Source of the DNA: Pochonia chlamydosporia 170
Lineage: Eukaryota > Ascomycota > Sordariomycetes > Hypocreales > Clavicipitaceae
Reading direction: 5' to 3'
Length of the DNA: 64,000 nucleotides
NCBI RefSeq assembly: GCF_001653235.2
Contig: NC_035796.1
Span: forward strand, 558,001-622,000
Of the stretch, positions 10,691 to 21,783 are shown in pieces. Position 1 is the first letter of the stretch. The number at the start of each line of letters is the position of its first letter. The position numbers were made by a program, and so were the translations under genes. A model generated the notes under the pieces. That model was not told the origin of the DNA and did no database searches. It saw only the letters and a program-made list of their open reading frames with translations.

Positions 10691-12859
10691 TCAATTCTTG
10701 CCACGGGCGTTCGCTTTCTTCTTCCGCATCAGCCTCGTACGAGCAATAAGCCTGTGTTGCATATCCGCGGCCCGCTTTGCCTCGGACTCTTGATCGTCAT
10801 CGTCACCGCCTCGCGCCGCTCTGCTTTTGTCCTTGACTCCCTTGCCTTGTCTTCGCAGCCTTGGCTGTCCCACCTCGCCCATATCCGCAGCTTCAGGTTG
10901 AGCTTTGCGCCCTTGGGGTTGGCCAGACTTCTCCTCGGCGGCACGTCTCCGTTGAACAACATTTGCGTTCTCAATAGCGAATTCCACAATTAGGCGCTGT
11001 TTTCTTCCGTTGTCACCTTGAAGCTGGTAACCATTTAGGTAGCGCAATCCCATGAGAGCCCAATGATGTGACGTATACTCGATGAAGCCATACCCACGAC
11101 TCTTTCCAGCGCCGCTCGTCTCGTCAACCTTCGACCCCTGGTTGCTCTCGAAAACAACCTTAGCTTGTCGAACAATACCTTTGCCCTTCAATTTCCGTTG
11201 ACGCTCTTTCTCTTTGGCATCCTTGCCATCCCTGGCATTTTCTTCTTTGGATAGGGGTTGACGACGACCTTCCTTCACATCCACAGCAAAACCGACAACA
11301 GCCTTTCTAGCAAGCTCCTTCAGCTCCTTCATTCCGATGTTCCGCGGAATATTTCGCAGTGCTAGTCTTGTGAGACTAATATGCAGGCTAGGATTGCTTT
11401 GTACAAGCTTTTTCCGTTGCGCAGCACTAGTCTGGCGCATCTGGACTTCGGAAGGGCTGAGCATATCGAATAGGGGAGAGCCTCTCCCAATATTCCCCTC
11501 AGAAAGCAGGTAAAGGCGACGCTTGTCCTTTTCTCTACGCTTGGCGAGCGAGTTATCTGCAAGATTCGCGGCTTCCACTTTATTGACGGCTTGAGCAACT
11601 TGTAATAGTCGGCCCTCAAGGGTATATTTACCGCTGGGATCAGCATTCTCGTCCAAGAGGAGTGACGGCTTCACCCCCGCAGTTGATGCGCTTGGCCGAG
11701 GTGCCTCTTTGATACACGACTTGGCATCAGCTTCCTTCAAAAAGCAAACAAAGCCAGTTCCAGCAGGTTTTTCAGTGACCTTGTCGATGACAACTCGAGC
11801 GTAGCGGATAATGCCGAAGTGAGAGAAGAATCCTTTGAGCTGCTCGTCCGTCGTCGTAAATGGAAGATTTCGAATAAAGACGGTGGATGTATTGTCCGTA
11901 GTCTTCTTTCCAGGGGATGGCTTGCTGAAGCCGCCTTGTTGGATGTCATCGTCGTCATCGTCATCGTCATCTTCCTCATCTTCCATGTTCTGCATGTGGT
12001 TTTTCATGAAATTTTCGAGATCTGCATCCAGCCCATCCTTCTGTTCGGGCTCAGAAATCTTGTCGTCATCAGCGTCATTTGACTCGCCCATGTCCAGACC
12101 CAACTCATTACTCTCCTCCTGGTCCTTCTCCTCTGCAGTCGCTTCGTCCACCCTCTCCAATTCTTGCTGTTGCTCCCAGGTCTCCTTGTCAACAGCCCAA
12201 TCTACTGCCAATGTACGACCGTCAAGCTCCTTGCCATTGACTCCTTCTAAAGCTTTCTCTGCATTCTTCCTGCCACGGATGGTGACGAATCCAAAGCCTC
12301 GAAGCTTGCCTTTCGACTGTGGCAAGTCGGCAAATTTCACCTTTCCATAACTTCTGAACAGGTTTGATAGTTGATCAGAGGTTTTGATGCTCCATGGAAG
12401 GTTTCTTACAATCAGTTTCGGTGGTTTTTGAACTTCCTCCCTTCCAGGCTTGGCGGGAGCCGCCTCCCCAGTGTTTTCTGCGTTTCGCTTCCTTGGCTCT
12501 GCGATATCGATGCGAATACGCTTTCCTCCCCACTCAGCTCTATCCAAAGAGTCCTTGGCTGCAACAGCATCGTCCGAATCTGCTAGCGTAACGAAACCGT
12601 AGCCTCTAGATTCCTTGGTTTTTTGGTCGACAACGACAACGGCATGCTTGACAGGGAAATGCTCAGAGAAAAAATCCGCCAGGGTCTCATTCGTGGCATT
12701 TGCAGGCAATGAACGGACGAACAATGATCTGCGCTCCTCGACTCGTGCTCGCTTTTTAGTTTGAGCTGATTCAGTCCCAGTGGCTTCTACTGATGTTGAT
12801 ACAATTTCTCCAATTTCAGACCGTTGTCTCTTTCGGTTATTCTTCGAGCCAATCTCCAT
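10691..12859 (-). CDS. nop4: Nucleolar RNA-binding protein Nop4 (RBM28 family)
   Basis: Nop4 is an essential nucleolar protein needed for 27S pre-rRNA processing and 60S subunit assembly. The gene is one uninterrupted exon of 722 aa. Four RRM domains are visible: about 43-128 (RNP2 LFVRSL, RNP1 RGYGFVTL), 146-230 (LIVRNLPW, RGFGFVTI), 323-430 (VFIRNLPF, GTGFVCF) and a diverged, interrupted fourth one (LALRNIPRNI, RGYGFIEY) at about 500-640. Between RRM2 and RRM3 lies an acidic stretch ending in a run of nine aspartates, typical of nucleolar proteins. The C-terminus is strongly basic, ending KKKANARGKN. Yeast Nop4 is 685 aa with the same four-RRM order. It shares a 373-bp divergent promoter with the condensin gene. 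Confidence 0.95.
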   Translation of the reverse strand: MEIGSKNNRKRQRSEIGEIVSTSVEATGTESAQTKKRARVEERRSLFVRSLPANATNETLADFFSEHFPVKHAVVVVDQKTKESRGYGFVTLADSDDAVAAKDSLDRAEWGGKRIRIDIAEPRKRNAENTGEAAPAKPGREEVQKPPKLIVRNLPWSIKTSDQLSNLFRSYGKVKFADLPQSKGKLRGFGFVTIRGRKNAEKALEGVNGKELDGRTLAVDWAVDKETWEQQQELERVDEATAEEKDQEESNELGLDMGESNDADDDKISEPEQKDGLDADLENFMKNHMQNMEDEEDDDDDDDDDIQQGGFSKPSPGKKTTDNTSTVFIRNLPFTTTDEQLKGFFSHFGIIRYARVVIDKVTEKPAGTGFVCFLKEADAKSCIKEAPRPSASTAGVKPSLLLDENADPSGKYTLEGRLLQVAQAVNKVEAANLADNSLAKRREKDKRRLYLLSEGNIGRGSPLFDMLSPSEVQMRQTSAAQRKKLVQSNPSLHISLTRLALRNIPRNIGMKELKELARKAVVGFAVDVKEGRRQPLSKEENARDGKDAKEKERQRKLKGKGIVRQAKVVFESNQGSKVDETSGAGKSRGYGFIEYTSHHWALMGLRYLNGYQLQGDNGRKQRLIVEFAIENANVVQRRRAAEEKSGQPQGRKAQPEAADMGEVGQPRLRRQGKGVKDKSRAARGGDDDDQESEAKRAADMQHRLIARTRLMRKKKANARGKN

Positions 12860-13232
12860 GGTGTCTGGAGATTAACAGCTTTGAAAGTTTGCTGGCGGCG
12901 TTTGGTTGTGTTACGGACAATGCTGCTCGGAGCAAAATGCCAAAGTGCTCGACAACCACATTTCCATCTGGACTGAGCAAAAAAAAAAAACGGCCTTGCT
13001 CCAGATACGACCAGAGATTCCCTTATCTTATCGCACGTGATGGCGGGGAGTTCTGCATTATCCGTGTAGGAGCTAAGCCATATTTGGAACATTGTTGACT
13101 TGCACACCCCGTTGTTTAGACGCGACGAGTCTAAACAATGGCTCAGGTGTTGCCATAATACAAAGATCTCTCCTACATCAACCCAACAGACATCAGATAT
13201 AACGACCTGACCGGACGCCAGGAATAAACATC
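12860..13232. promoter_or_regulatory. Divergent promoter between nop4 and the condensin gene
   Basis: The 373 bp between the two ATGs must hold both promoters. It contains a run of 12 A at 12979-12990 and a perfect inverted repeat at 13112-13138 (described separately). Confidence 0.7.
13112..13138. promoter_or_regulatory. 10-bp inverted repeat with CG-rich 7-base loop
   Basis: The arms TTGTTTAGAC and GTCTAAACAA are exact reverse complements, separated by GCGACGA. The arm-loop junction reads GACGCGAC, close to the ACGCG core of MBF cell-cycle boxes. It lies 95 bp upstream of the condensin ATG. It could be a protein-binding site or an RNA hairpin in the leader. Confidence 0.55.
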
Positions 13233-16200
13233 ATGCCTGCACAAACGTCAAGCCGGCCCACGAGGAAGTCGACTGCAGTATCCAGAAAACAATCAACAGC
13301 GACTCTCAACTCCCGCGCTTCTGTGGCCTCACGCGCTTCCTCAGCAGCGATCGAATATGTTGACACTCCTGACAGTGTATTGCGGTTGCAGATTTGCGCA
13401 GTTTTCCGTGATGCCCAACGCACTACGGCGACTCATCGCAAACTTGTGGTGAACCTTCGTAAGATTCACGAGTCATGTTGTTACGAGCCAGCCAAGCCAA
13501 CCAACGTCACTTCCAGCGAATTCGACGAAGTGGCTTTCAACAAAGAGTTTGTTCGATGTGTACTAAGGATAATGCCAATTAAGAAATCCGAGAATGTTGG
13601 CGAAAAGTGTGTCAGATTTGTCGGTTTTTATCTGCGACATTCCAACGAAAAGGACAATGAGATCTTAGGCAATGTTGAAGGAGATACCAGCTTAATGCCA
13701 GAGACTCCAAGCACCAGACTAACGTCCGAAATTCTTGAAGAAGTCTTACCACTGATGACAGCTAAAGATAAATTTGTCCGATACCGCTCAACACAGCTAA
13801 TATCGCAAGTCATCAACTCCTTGGATGCCCTGGATGACGATCTATTCCAGAAGCTTCGTCATGGCCTCCTCAAACGAATTCGCGACAAAGAGGCTATGGT
13901 ACGATCCCAGGCGGTACTTGGACTTGGTCGTCTTGCGGGTAATCAGGCCGAAGGCTGCACCAATTCAGACGACAGCGACGATAATCAAGGAACGGACCTG
14001 CTGGGAAAACTTCTTGAAGTCATGCAAAATGATCCAAGTGCAGATGTCCGACGTTCGTTGTTGGTAAACCTCCCTATTCTTCCCAACACGCTCCCATTTT
14101 TGCTGGAAAGAGCTCGAGATCAGGACGCTGCCACCCGAAGAGCCGTTTACTCTCGCCTTCTGCCTGCATTGGGCGATTTCCGCCACTTGTCGCTCTCCAT
14201 GAGAGAAAAGCTCCTTCGATGGGGACTGCGGGACAGAGACGATAATGTTCGCAAAGCAGCTGGTAGACTGTTCAGAGAGCGATGGATTGCCGACTGTGCG
14301 GGAATTCCCGAGCAAGATGAAGGCAACTCCGCCGAGGCGGCCCCTGTGAGCTTTGATGGATTGTTGGAATTGCTGGAGCGTATCGATATCATCAACTCTG
14401 GAGTGGAGAACGGTGTTGCCTTAGAGGCAATGAGAGGCTTTTGGGAAGGCCGACCTGACTATCGGGACGCCGTGACCTTTGACGACAATTTTTGGGAGAC
14501 TCTTTCGGCCGAGTCCGTATTTATGGCCAGGAGTTTCAATGATTTCTGCCGAAGTGAGGGCAATGGGCGGTACGAGTCTCTCGTGGAAGACAAGTTACCT
14601 GAAGTGACTAAGCTTGCCTTCTACCTTGAACGCTACATGCAGGTTCTCGTTGAAGCCCTTAAGAGGGTAAACCAACCCGGGGTTGAGGAGGAAGAGGAGG
14701 AGGACACAGTGGAGCAGGAGTTCATTATTGAACAAATCCTCCATATCGCCCTTACTCTCGACTACTCAGATGAAGTCGGCCGAAGAAAGATGTTCACACT
14801 ACTGCGACAATTTCTATCGATTCCCGAGCTGCCTGACGAAGTCACCAAATTGACGGTCGAAGTGCTGCAATACATATGCGCTCCTGACGCTGCTGGTGAG
14901 CGTGAATTTTGCAGCATTGTCCTCGAGTCCGTCGCAGATGTACATGACACAATTGTTGATGAACCTCCAGCAGATGAGGGGGACGACAGCTTCCACTCGG
15001 CCAGGTCTGAGGTGAGCCGTGGCAGTACTCCTACGAATGACAACAAGAGAGGCAAGAACTCCGAATTGAGCGAGGAAGATGCTCGGGAGAAGGCAGTTAA
15101 GGAAATCGTTGTCAACATGAAGTGTCTTCACATTGTTCAATGCATGCTGACCCATGTGGCCGGCAACTTGAAGGACAACGCCGACCTTGTCTCAATGCTG
15201 AACAACCTTGTGGTCCCGGCAGTGCGAAGCCATGAGGCACCCGTACGAGAGAGAGGTTTAGTATGTCTCGGCCTCTGCGCGCTGCTGGATAGGTCCTTAG
15301 CAGAAGAGAATTTGGGCTTATTCATTCATTTCTTCAACAAGGGCCATCCAGCGTTGCAGATTACGGCTCTGCACATTTTGACAGATATACTGAATGTTCA
15401 CGGTGCTCAACTACTCTCATCTACCCCTGGCTTATTGAAGGTTTACGTCAAGGCTGTCAAAGGCGGCGCCAAAGCACCAGAAGTTCAAGCGGCGGCGACG
15501 GTTGCCGCGTCCAAGTTATTGCTAGGCAGAGTCGTGAGCGAACAGGACGCATGCGAGGAGCTTTTGAAAGCCCTTGTCGTTGCATACTTTGATCCCTCAT
15601 CGGCTACCAACCAGCCTGTTAGACAAGCATTGAATTACTTCCTTCCAGTATTCTGCTATTCGAGGACAGCCAACCAGGATCTGATGCAGGCCATCTCCCT
15701 GCAGGCATTGCACTCCCTTCTGAACCTGCGTGAGGGATTGGAAGATGATGACGTTGATGTGGGCGAAGACATGGTCAGTATGACCACGATTGGGGCCTGC
15801 TTAGTAGACTGGACAGACCCGAGAAAATGCTACGCCCCAGGCGCCGCTCTCGATACTGAGAAGAAAAACGTAAACGGAGATGTCCATCTTCGCCTGGGCC
15901 AGGACATTATGGAGAAGCTGCGAAGCAACGTAAACAGTAAGTTCCCAAGCAATATTTTTCTCCTCGACCATACAAAGGCACTGAAAATCTAACCAAATCA
16001 ACCATAGAAGAGGAAAAGAAGCTGGTGGCTGGTCTGCTTGGCAAGCTTCATGTCTCGTCGGGATCATCCGAGGCAATGATTCGAGATTTATACGCAGACG
16101 TAAGTGAGGCCGTTGACGAGGGCCTGCTGAGTGATGCGACGAGCCGTAATGCATTGTACAAGATTCATGTCAGCTTGGGAAAGATTGTCAATACTCTGGA

Positions 16201-16420
16201 CGAGCAGCAACCATCCAATAGGCAGACTAGTCGCAGCGTTTCGGTGGCGTTGGATAGACAGCCAACAGAAGACAGGACAATTATGGACGAGGCCAAGATC
16301 AAGGAGGAAGAGCTTGACGATAACGACGAGGGTACCGTTGTTCTTAAGAAGCGAGAGCAAGAGTCGATAGCAGGGGATGGACTATCTGATGAGGAAGATA
16401 CCAAGATGGAGGGCGCGTAG
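13233..16420 (+). CDS. ycg1: Condensin complex subunit 3 (Cnd3/Ycg1, CAP-G)
   Basis: This is the HEAT-repeat non-SMC subunit of condensin, which binds DNA with the kleisin Brn1 and compacts mitotic chromosomes. Exons are 13233-15936 and 16008-16420, with a 71-nt intron (donor GTAAGT, acceptor CATAG), giving 1038 aa, the family's usual length. The Ser/Thr/Arg-rich N-terminal tail is about 45 aa. The HEAT array follows, with family landmarks FVRCVLRIMPIKKSE, VRYRSTQLISQVINSL, LKRIRDKEAMVRSQAVLGL, DPSADVRRSLLVNL and LLRWGLRDRDDNVRKAA. An acidic insert (EEEEEED) lies near residue 490 and a charged disordered segment near 585-615. The C-terminal acidic tail is encoded by exon 2. It converges on las21 with 206 bp between stops. 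Confidence 0.96.
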
Positions 16421-16626
16421 GCACCCTCGGGAGACCTAATGAAAGAAATGTGTGAAGACTTCATTTATAAGTTCATGGACCTGAAATTTTATTCAAATTA
16501 AGAAGCTTGATGTTCCTAGTTCGGACATTGTCCCGGTGTCTATGGATATTCGCAGTTACGAGGTCTAGATGTTTGCTATTTAGATTACCAAATGAAAGCC
16601 GTTCCTTCAACATCTACTTGGTAAAT

Positions 16627-19600
16627 TTATCTCGCGCCAAGAGCAAATAGAAGGCTACCTAAGCCAACATTGATAAGCAAATGTTGTGCCAGACTCCACG
16701 CCATACAATACAGGTATTTGGGTGAGAATACAGTCCAAATAAAGAGATGTGTTCGTAGAGCTGTGCAAGCTGCCATGGTGAAAGCAGTACTTGCCGTTGC
16801 GAATAAAGTGAGTAGAGCCAGGTGGTGACGAAAAACCTGTCGCTGGCCCTGTCTGTACTTTTCCAAGAGATGTAGGTTGGTGGCAACAACCCAGAATATT
16901 GGCCCCGCCCAGTTGCTAATGAATGTGAGGACGCCCACAGCAATGACGTTGAAGCCACTGATGCCATTGTAGGCACTTGATAAGTCGACGGAGGAAATGG
17001 CATTAGAACCGCCAAAGGCGAAGAAGGTGGTGTATTGGAGGAGTATCGAGGTTGTGGTGATCTCGATTACTGTCAGTTTAGTAACGTCTAGCAAATGCAG
17101 TAGCAGCGTTGAGAAGAAGACAAGTGGGATGTTCTTCGCCCGAGATTGCGTCATTGCCAGGAATGCGTAAAGGTGAAGTATTAATTTGGCTATTACTCAT
17201 GAATTAGCAGGCGAGGCGGGAGATTTGAGACGTTCATGATGCGCTGGCTTGAGTTGCCCACCTGATGATATTGCCTTTAAGCCCCCCTTCCGAGCCTGGT
17301 AAATGGCAAAGCTAGTCACCAGAAAGAGCACTGCGAAGACCACCCTGGCTCTTGAAAGTAATGACTGTCCATGAAACATGTCGTGCAATTTCCGGGCAAA
17401 GCCAGTGACAAGCTCCGGGGAGTCCTCAGCTGTAAATGCCAGCTTAAAAGTGAAGGCAGAAGAGGCGAGAACGGATGTGATCGATGTAACTGCAACAAAT
17501 GGCAAGTCATGAATACTAGACATAACCTGTAGTGAAACCAGAATATATGAGGCGATAATCAACCCCCATAGAAGCGGTGGGTTGGGCGCGATAAACAATT
17601 GGACCACATCTGGCTCTCCTGCAAATTTCTGACCCGTTTGGTTCCAGCTTCTAATTAATCGAACTGTGCCAAGTGCCAGTAAATACCTCAGTGCACTTGA
17701 AGTGGCTCTGGTCCTGATACAAAGCGAGTCAGTCATTCATGATATGACAAAAAGAGGGAGTTGATATCAAACTGAGACAGGTAAGTTACCTTCGAATAGC
17801 AGTAATTCCAAGGTGTGCTATCCAAAATGTCGAAGCCCAGTACCAAAAGTGTTGCTCCTCTTCTACATAGCTACTGGCAAACATCATTCCGCCGTATGAC
17901 AAAGTAATGAGGGCCAATGGTAATATGTTGCCAACTGTGTTGGTTCCGAGCCATGTCACCGTTAACAAACTGCACACACCTGCCGCCAGGGCAAGTGCTT
18001 CGCCGAAGACCAGTTTGGGGATATCGTAATTGGAGGCCATACTACTCATCAGATCCTGAGCGTTGCGGAGCCAAGCAGCCATAGCAGAAAGCCAAGCTGG
18101 GTCCAGACTTGAGGAACCAAGTAATGAACCGACTTCTTGATTCAGCTTGTACCAGTCACAAGCTAATGCGCTGATGTCGGTCGTGTCCTGAGCACAGGGA
18201 TCTGTGTTTGGGCTTGGTTCAAATAGTTCTGAGCCAAAGGCAGCCGTGACAATACCAAGAATTTGCCTCGCATTGCGCGTCAGAATCTGTACCTTATCCT
18301 TCGTGTTGGGCCAAAATGAAAGAAAATCGGGAATGAAAGCACCGAGGTTATTTTTTGAAACCGGGAACCCTAGCAACGCAGCGATTGTTGGAGTAATATC
18401 GGACTGTTCCACTTTGACATAGTAGTCAAACTCGTTCTTGGGCTGCGTTGGTGCCGTCAACTTGGGAATCACACCTTGGAATTTTGGAGATATGAACACA
18501 AGCGCAGGAGATGTCTCGCCGGGCGACGATGCGCCATGGTTCCCAGCATCGTTCATGCCATGGTCGCCACAAAGCACGAACAACGTTGATTTCAAGTGTT
18601 CCTTAGACTCTAGCGCCTCGTAAATCGATTTTACAATGCTGTCCATTTCGTATTGTTTGGGGCGCATGTTGACACTATTCCGAGCGCATGAGTAAATGCG
18701 AAAGAAGAAACGGAGAATATTCTAAGGCTTACCTTCGTGGTCCGGCCTTGTGGCCAATATGATCCAGGCCCAAATAATGCAATACCATGAGACCCCAATC
18801 CGTATTGTCCAATTCTCCTGCAATGTTTCTAGTGACATTGTTGTCGACCTCTGTGAAATCCTGCAACCAAGTTAGCCACTACGCGGTTGCCATGGACAAA
18901 AGTTCAGGAAGAGAGGCCTGTACAGAAACAAAGAAGCTTGATGTGCCATCAAAACGATCAAAGGTGTTGGGAAATAATTTGAGCCAGGTATCATCACCAA
19001 ACATTAACAACTTGCCCTTGTCAGCCGCTCGAATCTGGGCAAGCCAGGTGTCTTGGGCAGCAAGGGTCGACGACGTGTCTGCTTCATCAAAATTGAGAAT
19101 TAGGTCAACAAATGACGGAATGGAACCAGTAGTCATAGCCTTGAGTCTCGGCATGGTAACTGTTGGTGATCGGGCATTGGCAGTAAATGGCATGGCGACG
19201 CCATTTCGAATAAGACTAAAGAGTTTCCAAGATAATAGAGTGAGCAGAGAGCTAGAGAGAGCCACGGTTCGAATAGGCAAGTCACCTTTGAGTAAATTTG
19301 AATCCAGACTCTTGGGAGAAGACGAAGTCACTGACGATCAAACTGGTTAGATGTCGATGCGATGTGCGAAGGATCAAAGTCAAACCATTGAAATCCCGTG
19401 GCAAATTACAACACACCTTCTTAGCGCATCAACTACCATGAAGACCAATTTATCAAAGGGCGCCGCTGGTGGCTCGCCGAATTCCAATGCCTCATATTCT
19501 GCAAGGCCAGGAAGAAACGGTTTATACGGGAAGAATCCGATTCCAAAGACGACAATGGACAAGGGCAACAAAATGTTGGCTATTGTTAGCAGGACGGCAC

Positions 19601-19628
19601 TTGGCCGTAACCCAGCATCAGCGGCCAT
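16627..19628 (-). CDS. las21: GPI ethanolamine phosphate transferase 2 (Las21/Gpi7)
   Basis: This ER membrane enzyme adds phosphoethanolamine to the second mannose of GPI-anchor precursors. Seven exons close in frame to 858 aa: 19628-19417, 19330-19286, 19215-18924, 18860-18733, 18674-17790, 17713-17262 and 17189-16627. Introns are 58-86 nt. The start is the first in-frame ATG; upstream in-frame codons contain none before a stop. Landmarks: a signal-anchor then FFPYKPFLPGLAEYE; the phosphodiesterase domain with FMVVDALRSDFVF and SPTVTMPRLKAMTTGSIPSF (the Thr before MPR is the likely nucleophile); GDHGMNDAGNHG at 262-273, which supplies metal ligands; then a multi-span C-terminal half from about 440. 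FFAFGGSNAISSVDLSSAYNG is a typical late motif. Two donors are weak (GTACAG and GTGGGC), but homology at both joins (SFFVS/DFTEVDNNVT and ISS/AKLILHLYAFLA) supports them. Confidence 0.94.
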
Positions 19629-20231
19629 CTGTACAGTGTTTGCCCTGGCGGATAACAAGAATCGAGTCGAAGCGGCATGAGAATGAGGCTGCGTATGTCA
19701 AGTGAGGCATTCCATCTGAAACAGATCCCGGAGACTTCAAAGATGGGTAGGACAACAAAAGAACGGACAATTGAGCACGGAGTACCGGCTAGATATTTGT
19801 TCCCTTTTTGGGTGTGCTCAACTTGAAGTTATCATAGAAGGGAAAGGATCATGGTGTCCAAAGGGGGTCAATCAAGGGTCAGTCAGATCAGACAGCTTTG
19901 TTGTTCACTCCAGTCTACCTAGGGATGTACTCCGTCCAAGGTACTCTAGTAACTAGTGCCTGGCAGTTCTGCGCCACAGCTGCGGAGCCACACCAAATTG
20001 AAGACACATGCAGAATTCCATTCAAGGAAATTTGCACTCTCAACTCTGGCAGTCTCCTAAGAGGGATGGACTTAAGCAAAGCAGCTCATGAAATAACAAG
20101 TCAAGTCTGTGCGTCTAAATGATGGAAAACCTTTACTTGAACGAAAAAACTAAAGAAAAATAAAACGCCAGTTTTCATCCAGTTCCCAAATTATGTCTCA
20201 TGCAAAAACCCATCATGCTTATATGTTCGCT
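19629..20231. other. Intergenic, 0.6 kb, between two minus-strand genes
   Basis: It holds the las21 promoter and the 3' end of the next gene. A degenerate CTACCTAGGGATGTACTCCG lies near 19915. No gene seen. Confidence 0.6.
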
Positions 20232-20774
20232 TTACCGGCTGCTGCTCTTCTTTTTCTTCTTCGCCACCCTATCGCTGTGCTTGGTGAAAGCGATGCTTGA
20301 TTTCTTCTGCTTTCTCTTGTCGATTCGCTTCTTTCCGCTTCGCGACTTTGAAGACTTGGAGTCAACTTCCATGGCTGAGGCAGTCAGGTGTTAGTGCATA
20401 TCGCCACGGGTTTGGTGCATTCGTCTGATCTGCAAATGCGTCTGTCCTCATTGAAGGGGATCACATACCAGTGTCATCACCGGGCTGAGCATCGACAACG
20501 TCTTCCGCCACATCGTTGCTCGCAGCTGCTGTAACCACACATTATTTTAGCACTTGACTCTATTCTCCAGGCCCCAAAGAATTTGATAACATCATCCCAT
20601 GATAGACGTACCGTCCATATTCACATCCGAGGACTCGGGCTTCGGCTGGCTCGCCAACTCAAGGAGCTTGGCGGACAAGCGCTCATTTCGGGCTATTTCA
20701 GCCGGACCAAAGACGCTGGCAGCCTTGCGCCGGTTGTTCTCCTTCCTGGTACTTGATCTCGAGCTTTTGGCCAT
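20232..20774 (-). CDS. Small basic nucleolar protein, DUF2423 (yeast YBL028C-like)
   Basis: Three exons, 20774-20612, 20528-20469 and 20374-20232, give 121 aa. The start is the ATG of MAKSSRSSTRKENNRRKAA, matching the conserved MAKS... start of the DUF2423 family; the yeast member YBL028C is a nucleolar protein linked to pre-60S particles. The middle is acidic (SNDVAEDVVDAQPGDD). The C-terminus is very basic (KKRIDKRKQKKSSIAFTKHS, then AKKKKKSSSR), a probable nucleolar localisation signal. The first intron ends in CAGCAG, a tandem acceptor that could give two isoforms differing by one alanine. Family call rests on the N-terminal motif, overall size and charge pattern. Confidence 0.85.
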
Positions 20775-21783
20775 TGTTTCTGGTGGCTCGCTAGACAATG
20801 GATAAAGAAGGGAATGGCCGAAGCGTGTTCCGCTTCGACTACGATGTTAGATGGGCGCTGAGGGTGGAAGGAAAAAAAAAGGCACCGATAAGATAAGGAA
20901 GGCTAACCCAGATTGCCTGCCTGCATACCTAGGTACTTAAGTACTTCGCTTTAGTGGGGGGCGTGAGGAGGAAGGTGGCACCAGACGGGGGTTGACTGGG
21001 ATGACATGACCTGACAGTACTTCGTACTCTTGTCCATGTTGCTTGCACCATTGGCGGCTCTACTCATGTCTGGTGGCGTCAAGTCTGGCGCAAATTTGGC
21101 CTCAGTGTTCAATGTTGTGCTGGCCCGCTATATCGCTCGTACTGACAGCGGTGCCTCCACCCTCCCTTTCCAATTTCTAGCGAGACTAGACCACTGGAAC
21201 AGTACTTGGACCAAGTGCCAGTCCCCAAGCGCTCAACTGCCTCGCAGTCAAGTCCCCAGTGCCAAGGTGCCAGGTGAAGTCTCCATGGGCACCCAGCTGC
21301 CTGCCACTCCGACTGCAACTTGCCCCGGATCGGCATCACGTTGGAACGCAACACCACCAAACTTTTTTTTGTCATCTTTGCAACTTCTCGCCTGGGCGAC
21401 CATGACTGTCACCACCTTGTCACTGGCACGGCACAATCAAATAGTTTCGACCTAACAAATTTCCCGAACAGTTGTCGAAATCTATACCTCCCCGCCAGGC
21501 CCGGCGAAGGCGAAGGCGCTGAGGGACGTCGGCATTCTGGGACGAGCACAAACATCGTGACATCAGAGTGCCGCAACCTGCGAACAACAACATTGGAGGA
21601 ACCTCTCTTCAACATTTCGAGCGTTTTTCCGTTCCGGGTCGCAAGAGCTGCTGGGTTTGTGGTGGTGCATATCAAGTCATCACGCGTCGCAGTTCGCCAT
21701 TCATGACAAGCTGAACCACGCTCTTACTTCTGGTTTCCGCTCATCTTTGTGGTACTGGGCGAAACCTCCGCCACGTACGAACC
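20775..21783. other. Divergent intergenic region, 1.0 kb
   Basis: This is the shared upstream region of the DUF2423 gene (-) and the SUMO ligase (+). It holds TACCTAGGTA at 20926-20935, directly followed by CTTAAGTACTTCG, and an AACATTGAA copy (as TTCAATGTT) at 21108-21116. It probably includes a long 5' leader of the SUMO ligase. No separate gene is supported. Confidence 0.6.

Noticed and set aside
10691..12859. A spliced model for nop4
   Set aside because: The frame is open throughout and all RRM motifs read through, so no intron is needed.
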